A stretch of 8,843 nucleotides of DNA from an uncultured Streptococcus sp. GTDB taxonomy: Bacteria; Bacillota; Bacilli; Lactobacillales; Streptococcaceae. Of this stretch, positions 1 through 6,303 are shown one piece after another. The notes under the pieces are model-generated. The model saw nothing but the letters and a program-made list of their open reading frames with translations. It did not search any database and was not told the DNA's origin. Positions within the stretch are counted from its first letter, which is position 1. Each line of letters begins with the position of its first letter. A program made the translations under genes and the position numbers. Where the stretch lies: the NCBI GenBank assembly GCA_902461025.1, contig CABPWC010000064.1, positions 1 through 8,843 on the forward strand, given 5' to 3'.

Positions 1-1013
1 TTGAGACAATAGCTAAATTGACTGACAAAGAAGTCGTTACTGGAGAACAAAGTATTCAACGGGATGATTTGACAGAGGCTGAAAAAAATCTCATCAGTTT
101 AATTGCTTTAGAAGACTCTTCCAAGGATGTTTCTTTTACAAGTTCCGCCTTTAGTCTTAAAGAAGGAAGACACCTACAAAAAGGAGATAACCAGAAAATA
201 TTAGTCCACGAAGATATAGCCAAGAAAAACAATCTAAAGCTAGGAGATAAGATTAACTTAAATTCTGGACCAGTAGAAGATAGTAGTGGACAAAATCAAG
301 ACTATGAAATCGTAGGTATTTTCTCAGGTAAGAAGCAAGAGAAATTCACTGGTCTTAGCTCAGATTTTAGTGAAAACACGGTCTATACAGACTTCGAAAG
401 TAGCCAAACTCTTCTTGGAAATAAGGAAGCTCAAGTTACTGCCGCTCGTTTCTATCTAGAAAATCCAAAAGATATGGATAGTATCATTCAAGAGGTTGAA
501 AAGTTATCTCTTGAAAATCAAGGGTTCCAAGTGGAAAAGGAAAATAAGGTCTTTGAACAAATCAAGGATTCCGTTTCGACCTTCCAAACCTTCCTACAGA
601 TTTTCCTCTATGGTATTATGATTGCTGGTGTAGGAGCCCTGATCTTGGTCTTGTCACTTTGGTTACGAGAGCGAGTTTACGAGGTTGGTATTTTATTGGC
701 ACTAGGTAAAGGGAAAATAGCAATCTTTAGCCAATTCTGCCTGGAAGTCATCCTAGTTTCATTGGCATCTATTCTGCCTGCATTTGTGGTTGGAAATGCC
801 ATTACTTCCTATCTCTTGAAGACTGTACTAGCAAGTGGCGACCAAGTTGCACTACAAGATACTCTATCAAAAGCAACGAATCTTTCAACAAGTCTTCTAT
901 CATTTGGAGAATCTTATATTTTCCTACTTATAATTAGCTGCTTGTCAGTTGCACTTTGTTTTATCTTTTTATTTAGAAAATCACCGAAAGAAATTTTATC
1001 ATCCATCAGTTAA
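1..1013 (+). CDS. vex1: Vex1, FtsX/MacB-type ABC transporter permease (5' end outside window)
   Basis: This is the C-terminal part of an ABC transporter permease embedded in the cell membrane. The frame is open from base 3, so the gene starts upstream of the window; the TTG at 18 is an internal Leu codon. About 336 residues are visible. From memory the pneumococcal protein has about 425, so roughly 90, including the first membrane helix, are missing. An extracellular MacB-like domain (bases 3 to about 585) is followed by three hydrophobic segments near 591-665, 723-818 and 912-974, the usual FtsX layout. After the first of these comes the typical short cytoplasmic turn RERVYEVGILLALGKGK. It sits 13 bp before vex2, so the two are surely cotranscribed and probably translationally linked. 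Vex1 would pair with Vex3 around the Vex2 ATPase. The family assignment is firm; the transported substrate is unknown. Confidence 0.93.
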   Translation, partial: ETIAKLTDKEVVTGEQSIQRDDLTEAEKNLISLIALEDSSKDVSFTSSAFSLKEGRHLQKGDNQKILVHEDIAKKNNLKLGDKINLNSGPVEDSSGQNQDYEIVGIFSGKKQEKFTGLSSDFSENTVYTDFESSQTLLGNKEAQVTAARFYLENPKDMDSIIQEVEKLSLENQGFQVEKENKVFEQIKDSVSTFQTFLQIFLYGIMIAGVGALILVLSLWLRERVYEVGILLALGKGKIAIFSQFCLEVILVSLASILPAFVVGNAITSYLLKTVLASGDQVALQDTLSKATNLSTSLLSFGESYIFLLIISCLSVALCFIFLFRKSPKEILSSIS

Positions 1014-1026
1014 TAAAGGAGAAATC

Positions 1027-1674
1027 ATGACTTTACTACAATTACAAGATCTTACTTATCGTTATAAAAACACTGCAGAAGCAGTATTATATAAAATCAA
1101 TTACGATTTTGAACCTGGTAAGTTTTATAGTATTATCGGAGAATCAGGAGCTGGGAAGTCCACACTCTTATCTCTATTAGCAGGACTTGATAGCCCAGTC
1201 GAAGGTGCTATCCTATTCGAAGGCAAGGATATTCGTGAACAAGGTTATTCTTATCATCGCATGCACCATATCTCGCTAGTTTTCCAAAACTATAACTTGA
1301 TTGATTATCTTTCTCCATTGGAAAATATCCGCTTGGTTAATAAAAAAGCTAGCAAGGACACCCTTCTTGAACTTGGTTTAGATGAAAGTCAAATCAAGCG
1401 GAATGTTCTCCAATTATCAGGTGGACAGCAACAACGTGTTGCCATTGCTCGTAGCCTTGTATCGGAAGCACCAGTGATTTTAGCAGATGAACCAACAGGA
1501 AACTTGGATCCTAAGACTGCTGGGGATATCATCGATTTGCTCAAATCTCTCGCTGAGAAAACAGGCAAGTGTGTGATCGTTGTAACCCACAGTAAGGAAG
1601 TGGCACAAGCATCAGATATTACACTTGAATTGAAGGATAAGAAACTGACTGAAATAAGAACAAACAGTAACTAA
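1027..1674 (+). CDS. vex2: Vex2, ABC transporter ATP-binding subunit
   Basis: This is a 215-residue cytoplasmic ATPase of the LolD/MacB-like class, which powers permeases of the FtsX type. All motifs are present: Walker A GESGAGKST (residues 38-46), Q-loop Gln87 in VFQ, signature LSGGQQQ (130-136), Walker B ILADEPT with catalytic Glu155 (151-157), and H-loop His188 in VTHS. I chose the ATG at 1027 because AAAGGAG lies at 1015-1021, five bases upstream. An extension to a GTG/ATG-like start at 949 would run back through the 3' end of vex1 without a ribosome site. The gene lies between two permease genes, so it is the shared motor of a Vex1-Vex2-Vex3 complex. The frame is intact with no odd residues. 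Confidence 0.97.
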   Translation: MTLLQLQDLTYRYKNTAEAVLYKINYDFEPGKFYSIIGESGAGKSTLLSLLAGLDSPVEGAILFEGKDIREQGYSYHRMHHISLVFQNYNLIDYLSPLENIRLVNKKASKDTLLELGLDESQIKRNVLQLSGGQQQRVAIARSLVSEAPVILADEPTGNLDPKTAGDIIDLLKSLAEKTGKCVIVVTHSKEVAQASDITLELKDKKLTEIRTNSN

Positions 1675-1721
1675 AACTTTTAAACATATTAAAAACGGAA
1701 GTAAATCTAGAAAGGAATCTT

Positions 1722-3101
1722 ATGTTACACAACGCATTTGCCTATGTCACAAGAAAATTTTTTAAGTCGCTTGTGATCTTTCTTATCATTCTCTTGATGG
1801 CTAGTTTGAGTTTGGTCGGCTTGTCTATCAAGGGTGCGACAGCCAAGGCTTCTCAAGAAACCTTTAAAAATATCACCAATAGTTTCTCCATGCAAATCAA
1901 CCGTAGGGTCAATCAAGGTACTCCACGTGGTGCTGGGAATATCAAGGGTGAAGATATCAAAAAGATTACCGAGAATAAAGCTATTGAATCCTACATCAAA
2001 CGGATTAATGCTATCGGTGATTTGACAGGCTATGAACTGATTGAAACGCCTGAAACCAAGAAAAATCTAACTGCAGATCGAGCTCAACGTTTTGGAAGTA
2101 GCTTGATGATAACAGGTGTCAATGACTCTTCTAAAGAAGACAAGTTTGTGTCAGGCTCTTACAAACTGGTCGAAGGAGAACATTTAACAAACGATGACAA
2201 ATACCAGATTCTCATGCACAAAGACTTGGCTGCTAAACATGGCTGGAAGGTAGGGGACAAGGTCAAACTGAACTCCAATATCTACGATGCAGATAATGAA
2301 AAAGGAGCCAAGGAAACAGTAGAAGTAACGATCAAAGGACTTTTTGATGGACACAACAAATCTGCTGTAACCTACTCACAAGAACTTTATGAGAATACAG
2401 CTATCACAGATATTCACACAGCAGCCCAACTCTATGGTTATACAGAAGATACAGCTATTTATGGAGATGCTACCTTCTTTGTAGCTGGAGATAAGAATCT
2501 AGATACTGTCATGCAAGAATTAGGGTCTATCAACGGCATCAACTGGAAAATGTATAGCTTGATTAAGAGTTCATCTAACTATCCTGCTCTCGAACAATCT
2601 ATCTCAGGCATGTACAAGATGGCTAATCTTCTCTTCTGGGGTAGCTTGAGCTTCTCTGTTCTTCTACTTGCTCTCTTACTGACACTGTGGATTAACGCCC
2701 GTCGTAAAGAGGTTGGAATCCTCCTTTCAATTGGTCTAAAGCAAGCAAGTATTCTAGGACAATTTATCACAGAAGCAGTTATGATTGCAATTCCAGCACT
2801 AATTTCAGCTTATTTCCTAGCCAACTATACTGCTCGTACTATTGGAAATACAGTTCTTGCAAATGTCACATCAGATGTGGCTAAGCAAGCTAGTAAGGCA
2901 GCCCAAGCCTCTAATCTTGGTGGTGGTGCAGAAGTTGACGGCTTTAGCAAGACTCTTTCAAGTTTGGATATTTCCATTCAATCTTCTGACTTTGCTATCA
3001 TCTTTGTACTTGGTTTAGTTCTTGTAGTATTAGTTATGGCACTTGCTTCAAGCAGTCTCCTCTTTAAACAACCAAAAGAACTCTTGTTGGATAGTGAATA
3101 A
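1722..3101 (+). CDS. vex3: Vex3, FtsX/MacB-type ABC transporter permease
   Basis: This complete permease of 459 residues is the second membrane subunit of the Vex transporter. The N-terminus has a short positive stretch and a first helix at about residues 16-36. A large extracellular MacB-like domain (about 40-295) follows, then three more helices near 302-324, 346-366 and 423-447, with NARRKEVGILLSIGLKQ after the second helix. A small-residue, Gly-rich stretch (about 385-410) lies outside between the last two helices. The segment at 148-185 (KLVEGEHLTNDDKYQILMHK onward) resembles the Vex1 segment at bases 150-260, so the permeases are paralogs. AAAGGA at 1711-1716 sets the ATG start; the gap from vex2 is 47 bp with no terminator. 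A terminator-like hairpin follows the stop codon. The exported substrate is not evident from sequence. Confidence 0.95.
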   Translation: MLHNAFAYVTRKFFKSLVIFLIILLMASLSLVGLSIKGATAKASQETFKNITNSFSMQINRRVNQGTPRGAGNIKGEDIKKITENKAIESYIKRINAIGDLTGYELIETPETKKNLTADRAQRFGSSLMITGVNDSSKEDKFVSGSYKLVEGEHLTNDDKYQILMHKDLAAKHGWKVGDKVKLNSNIYDADNEKGAKETVEVTIKGLFDGHNKSAVTYSQELYENTAITDIHTAAQLYGYTEDTAIYGDATFFVAGDKNLDTVMQELGSINGINWKMYSLIKSSSNYPALEQSISGMYKMANLLFWGSLSFSVLLLALLLTLWINARRKEVGILLSIGLKQASILGQFITEAVMIAIPALISAYFLANYTARTIGNTVLANVTSDVAKQASKAAQASNLGGGAEVDGFSKTLSSLDISIQSSDFAIIFVLGLVLVVLVMALASSSLLFKQPKELLLDSE

Positions 3102-3107
3102 AAAACC

Positions 3108-3154
3108 TGCTACCTATTCTCACTCAAATGAGATATAATATAGGTAGCATTTTT
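3108..3154 (+). terminator. Intrinsic terminator after vex3, with nested hairpin
   Basis: A 10-bp perfect stem pairs TGCTACCTAT (3108-3117) with ATAGGTAGCA (3140-3149), followed by five T residues (3150-3154). Inside it, TCTCA (3118-3122) pairs with TGAGA (3129-3133) around a six-base loop. The unpaired bulge between the two stems is exactly TATAAT (3134-3139). The location, right after the vex3 stop, fits termination of the vex operon. The stem is A+T-rich for a terminator, so read-through into vncR is plausible. Confidence 0.7.
3134..3139 (+). promoter_or_regulatory. Candidate -10 box of the vncRS promoter
   Basis: A perfect TATAAT lies 32 bases upstream of the vncR ATG and would start transcription near 3146. 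The -35 region at 17-bp spacing is TACCTA (3111-3116), a poor match to TTGACA, and no extended TG motif is seen. The promoter would therefore be weak or activator-dependent. It lies inside the vex3 terminator hairpin. Confidence 0.5.
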
Positions 3155-3171
3155 GATAGAAAAGGATTTAT

Positions 3172-3828
3172 ATGAAAATTCTAATTGTAGAAGATGAAGA
3201 CATGATCCGCGAGGGAATTAGTGACTATTTGACGGATTGTGGCTATGAAACCATTCAGGCAGCAGATGGTCTTGAGGCCTTAGAACAATTTTCGAATCAC
3301 CAAGTTGCCTTGGTTCTCTTAGATATTCAAATGCCGAAACTCAATGGTTTAGAGGTTTTGTCAGAAATCCGTAAAAGCAGTCAAGTTCCGGTCTTGATGT
3401 TGACAGCCTTTCAGGATGAGGAGTATAAGATGAGTGCCTTTGCTGCATTAGCAGATGGTTATTTGGAAAAGCCTTTTTCTCTATCTTTGTTAAAGGTACG
3501 AGTGGATGCCATCTTCAAACGTCATTATGACACTGGTCGTATGTTTACCTATAGGGACACCGAGGTAGACTTTGACAGTTACAGCGCTAAAGTAGCTGGT
3601 CAAGAAGTTGCAGTGAATGCAAAAGAACTGGAAATTTTAGACTATCTGGTCAAAAATGAAGGTCGAGCCTTAACACGGTCGCAGATTATCGATGCTGTAT
3701 GGAAGATGACAGATGAGGTTCCTTTTGACAGAGTGATCGATGTCTATATCAAGGAACTACGGAAAAAATTGGATTTAGACTGTATTCTTACCGTGCGCAA
3801 TGTTGGTTATAAATTGGAGAGAAAATGA
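3172..3828 (+). CDS. vncR: VncR, OmpR/PhoB-family response regulator
   Basis: This is a 218-residue transcription regulator of a two-component system. The receiver domain (about 1-115) has the acidic pocket Glu7/Asp8, the phosphorylated Asp51 in LLDIQMP, the switch Thr78 and the conserved Lys100 in EKPF. A winged-helix DNA-binding domain (about 125-217) ends in the typical DRVIDVYIKELRKKL and TVRNVGYKL motifs. AAAGG at 3161-3165 supports the ATG at 3172. The stop overlaps the start of vncS by four bases (ATGA), so the pair is translationally coupled. In pneumococcus VncRS has been linked to vancomycin tolerance and to the adjacent Vex transporter; the tolerance role has been disputed. Its targets here are inferred to include the neighbouring vex genes. 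Confidence 0.96.
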   Translation: MKILIVEDEDMIREGISDYLTDCGYETIQAADGLEALEQFSNHQVALVLLDIQMPKLNGLEVLSEIRKSSQVPVLMLTAFQDEEYKMSAFAALADGYLEKPFSLSLLKVRVDAIFKRHYDTGRMFTYRDTEVDFDSYSAKVAGQEVAVNAKELEILDYLVKNEGRALTRSQIIDAVWKMTDEVPFDRVIDVYIKELRKKLDLDCILTVRNVGYKLERK

Positions 3829-5144
3829 GACGTTCAGGTTTATTTAAAAAAATTTTTATCTATACCTTCTCGGTATTTTCTACCTTGGTCATTTGTTTGC
3901 ATTTGGCCATCTATTTCCTCTTTCCTCCGACCTATCTCAGTCACCGTCAGGAAAGCATCGGGCAAAAGGCTACAGAAATTGCCCAGTCCCTCCAAGGAAA
4001 GGACAGTCAGGCTATTCAGGAAGTCCTTGAACTTTATTCTAAAAGCAGTGATATTAAGGGAGCTGTTAAGGGAGAGATGACTCAGGATAAGTTGGAAGTC
4101 AATGATAATCTTCCTATTGATAAACAACGACAGACGGCTTCCTTGGTTATTGAGGAAAGAGAAGTTCAAACTAAGGATGGTCAGACGATGACCTTGCAGT
4201 TTTTAGCATCTATGGATTTGCAGAAAGAAGCAGAAGACATCAGTCTTCAATTTCTGCCTTATACTTTATTAGCGTCTTTCATCATTTCGCTCCTCATCGC
4301 CTTTATCTATGCTAGAACCATTGTTGCTCCTATTTTGGAAATCAAACGAGTGACTCGACGGATGATGGATTTGGATGCAGAAGTGAGGTTGCGCGTGGAT
4401 TCTAAGGATGAAATTGGCGATCTTAAAGAACAAATCAACAGTCTTTATCAGCATCTCTTGACGGTCATTGAAGATTTGCATGAGAAAAACGAGGCCATCC
4501 TCCAGCTGGAAAAGATGAAGGTTGAGTTTTTACGAGGTGCTTCCCACGAACTGAAAACACCTCTAGCTAGTCTAAAGATTCTTCTGGAGAATATGAAAGC
4601 CAATATTGGACGCTATAAAGATCGTGACCATTATCTGGGAGTTTCTCTGGGTATTGTGGATGATTTGACTCACCACGTTCAGCAAATCTTATCCCTTTCT
4701 TCAGTGCAGGAGTTGCGAGATAAGAAGGAAGTAATCAACCTTCTTGAAATGACAGATTTTCTCTTAAAGGATTATGATTTATTAGCCAAAGAGAGGGAAA
4801 TTTCAGTTGTGAATCAACTGACTGACCAACAAACATATCTAAATCCTTCGGTACTAAAGCTGATTCTTTCCAATCTTATCAGTAATGCTGTGAAACACTC
4901 TGTTCAAGGTGGTTATTTAAAAATTGGGACAGAAGATGGCTGGGTTTTCATTGAGAACGCCTGTACACCTGAGGAGCAAGATAAGTTTGAACAATCCTTT
5001 ACGGTTTCTAGTCGACAAAGTAAGGGAGCTGGCTTGGGACTTTTCGTAGTTAAAAGTTTATTGGAAAACGAAGAAATTGACTATCGATTTGAACGCTATG
5101 AAGACCACTTAGCTTTTTATATGAACCTACCTAAAGACCTGTAA
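3825..5144 (+). CDS. vncS: VncS, membrane sensor histidine kinase
   Basis: This 439-residue kinase phosphorylates VncR. It has a membrane helix at about 10-34, an extracellular sensor domain (about 35-145), a second helix (about 146-163) and a HAMP linker (about 163-215). The HisKA domain carries the phosphorylated His241 in ASHELKTPL, and the HATPase_c domain has Asn350 and Asn354 (LSNLISNAVKHS) and the G2 box GAGLGLF (401-407). The usual DxGxG box is degenerate: the matching place reads FIENACTPEE (about 375-384). The start overlaps the vncR stop as ATGA. No clear terminator follows; the next gene has its own promoter. The sensor domain does not reveal its ligand, and the Pep27 peptide proposed for pneumococcus is not encoded here. 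Confidence 0.95.
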   Translation: MRRSGLFKKIFIYTFSVFSTLVICLHLAIYFLFPPTYLSHRQESIGQKATEIAQSLQGKDSQAIQEVLELYSKSSDIKGAVKGEMTQDKLEVNDNLPIDKQRQTASLVIEEREVQTKDGQTMTLQFLASMDLQKEAEDISLQFLPYTLLASFIISLLIAFIYARTIVAPILEIKRVTRRMMDLDAEVRLRVDSKDEIGDLKEQINSLYQHLLTVIEDLHEKNEAILQLEKMKVEFLRGASHELKTPLASLKILLENMKANIGRYKDRDHYLGVSLGIVDDLTHHVQQILSLSSVQELRDKKEVINLLEMTDFLLKDYDLLAKEREISVVNQLTDQQTYLNPSVLKLILSNLISNAVKHSVQGGYLKIGTEDGWVFIENACTPEEQDKFEQSFTVSSRQSKGAGLGLFVVKSLLENEEIDYRFERYEDHLAFYMNLPKDL

Positions 5145-5232
5145 GATTAGGACTTTGAGGAGAGTTCCATATTTTTAGATAGAAGAAATTCAATCTAAAC
5201 TACAGGAAAAACTAGATTTTTTTGTCAAAAAG

Positions 5233-5241
5233 TGATAAAAT
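5233..5241 (+). promoter_or_regulatory. Extended -10 promoter of fba
   Basis: TGATAAAAT (TGn plus TAAAAT at 5236-5241) is a good extended -10 element, with predicted start near 5248. The -35 at 17-bp spacing (5213-5218, TAGATT) is weak, as extended -10 promoters tolerate. The T-rich run 5217-5223 lies just upstream. Confidence 0.6.
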
Positions 5242-5252
5242 GAACAATGTAA

Positions 5253-5266
5253 ATGGGATATCCCAT
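5253..5266 (+). promoter_or_regulatory. Perfect 14-bp palindrome in the fba leader, candidate operator
   Basis: ATGGGATATCCCAT reads identically on both strands. It lies about 6-19 bases after the predicted fba transcription start and ends 10 bases before the AGGAGG site. As DNA it could bind a dimeric repressor. As RNA it has no free loop, so a stable hairpin is less likely. No known regulator site is recognised in it. Confidence 0.4.
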
Positions 5267-5276
5267 AAAAATATAC

Positions 5277-5282
5277 AGGAGG
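5277..5282 (+). promoter_or_regulatory. Consensus ribosome binding site of fba
   Basis: AGGAGG, nine bases before the ATG at 5292. It decides the start: an upstream in-frame ATG at 5253 would place this site inside the coding region and has no ribosome site of its own. Confidence 0.85.
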
Positions 5283-5291
5283 CCTGATAAA

Positions 5292-6173
5292 ATGGCAATC
5301 GTTTCAGCAGAAAAATTTGTCCAAGCAGCTCGTGACAACGGTTATGCAGTTGGTGGATTTAACACAAACAACCTTGAGTGGACTCAAGCTATCTTGCGCG
5401 CAGCAGAAGCTAAAAAAGCTCCAGTTTTGATCCAAACTTCAATGGGTGCTGCTAAATACATGGGTGGTTACAAAGTTGCTCGCAACTTGATCGCTAACCT
5501 TGTAGAATCAATGGGTATCACTGTACCAGTAGCTATCCACCTTGACCACGGTCACTACGAAGATGCACTTGAGTGTATTCAAGTTGGTTATACTTCAGTT
5601 ATGTTTGATGGTTCACACCTTCCAGTTGAAGAAAACCTTGAAAAAGCTCGTAAAGTTGTAGAATTTGCTCACGCAAATGGTGTATCAGTAGAAGCTGAAG
5701 TTGGAACTATCGGTGGTGAAGAAGACGGTATCATCGGTGACGGTGAATTGGCACCAATCGAAGACGCTAAAGCAATGGTTGCTACAGGAATCGACTTCTT
5801 GGCTGCAGGTATCGGTAACATCCACGGTCCTTACCCTGCAAACTGGAAAGGTCTTCACCTTGACCACTTGCAAAAATTGACTGAAGCTGTACCAGGATTC
5901 CCAATCGTATTGCACGGTGGATCAGGTATTCCTGACGACCAAATCCAAGCAGCTATCAAACTTGGTGTTGCTAAAGTTAACGTTAACACCGAATGCCAAA
6001 TCGCATTCGCTAACGCAACTCGTAAATTTGCTCGTGACTACGAAGCAAACGAAGCAGAATACGACAAGAAGAAACTCTTCGACCCACGTAAATTCTTGGC
6101 TGACGGTGTAAAAGCTATCCAAGCATCAGTTGAAGAACGTATCGACGTATTCGGTTCAGAAGGTAAAGCTTAA
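5292..6173 (+). CDS. fba: Fructose-bisphosphate aldolase, class II
   Basis: This 293-residue zinc enzyme of glycolysis and gluconeogenesis splits fructose 1,6-bisphosphate into dihydroxyacetone phosphate and glyceraldehyde 3-phosphate in the cytoplasm. Visible class II features are AIHLDHG with catalytic Asp85 and zinc ligand His86, the metal-site region VEAEVGTIGGEEDG (133-146), GNIHGPY with His178, VLHGGSG with His208, and the phosphate-binding NVNTE (230-234). The length equals the pneumococcal enzyme as I recall it. Codon use is strongly biased to a few favoured codons (GGT, GCT, AAC, CTT), unlike its neighbours, as expected for a very highly expressed gene. It has its own promoter and terminator, so it is probably monocistronic. 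Compared with the recalled pneumococcal sequence, residues 114-150 are the most divergent part; the active-site motifs are unchanged. Confidence 0.97.
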   Translation: MAIVSAEKFVQAARDNGYAVGGFNTNNLEWTQAILRAAEAKKAPVLIQTSMGAAKYMGGYKVARNLIANLVESMGITVPVAIHLDHGHYEDALECIQVGYTSVMFDGSHLPVEENLEKARKVVEFAHANGVSVEAEVGTIGGEEDGIIGDGELAPIEDAKAMVATGIDFLAAGIGNIHGPYPANWKGLHLDHLQKLTEAVPGFPIVLHGGSGIPDDQIQAAIKLGVAKVNVNTECQIAFANATRKFARDYEANEAEYDKKKLFDPRKFLADGVKAIQASVEERIDVFGSEGKA

Positions 6174-6195
6174 TCTAGCTGAACAATACAAAATG

Positions 6196-6222
6196 AAACC
6201 CGCCTGTGAAGGTGGGTTTTTT
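6196..6222 (+). terminator. Intrinsic terminator of fba
   Basis: CCCGCC (6199-6204) pairs with GGTGGG (6211-6216), including one G-U pair, around the loop TGTGAA, and six T residues follow (6217-6222). The upstream AAA can extend the stem. It begins 22 bases after the fba stop and isolates fba from the hydrolase gene. Confidence 0.9.
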
Positions 6223-6260
6223 GTTTCTGGATATATACAGATTATACTGGAAAATTCTTA

Positions 6261-6270
6261 AACTTAAGTT
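6261..6270 (+). promoter_or_regulatory. 10-bp palindrome overlapping the hydrolase -35 box
   Basis: AACTTAAGTT is a perfect palindrome whose last two bases are the first two of the TTGCTA -35 box. It is a possible operator, but ten A+T-rich bases can arise by chance. Confidence 0.25.
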
Positions 6271-6297
6271 GCTAAAAGAGTCTAATTTTTGTACAAT
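6269..6297 (+). promoter_or_regulatory. Sigma-A promoter of the alpha/beta hydrolase gene
   Basis: TTGCTA (6269-6274), a 17-bp spacer, and TACAAT (6292-6297), with TG two bases ahead of the -10 (6290-6291, extended -10). The predicted start is about 6303-6305, on the ATG of the gene at 6304. The mRNA would then be leaderless. Confidence 0.65.
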
Positions 6298-6303
6298 AAT
6301 GCT

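Larger units (their letters stand above)
5145..5291 (+). other. vncS-fba intergenic region
   Basis: This 147-bp gap holds no gene. It contains an imperfect hairpin (TTTAGAT 5174-5180 with ATCTAAA 5193-5199) lacking a T tract, the fba promoter, a palindrome and the fba ribosome site. Confidence 0.6.

Noticed and set aside
949..1026. 26-codon N-terminal extension of vex2
   Set aside because: It overlaps the vex1 3' end, has no ribosome site, and does not resemble an ABC ATPase N-terminus; the AAAGGAG at 1015-1021 points to 1027.
5174..5199. Hairpin after vncS as a terminator
   Set aside because: Seven A+T-rich pairs with a 12-base loop and no T tract directly after; the T run at 5217-5223 is 18 bases away.
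5253..5291. In-frame ATG upstream of fba giving 13 extra residues
   Set aside because: The consensus AGGAGG would be internal, and the aldolase family starts at MAIVSAEKF. The ATG belongs to the palindrome.
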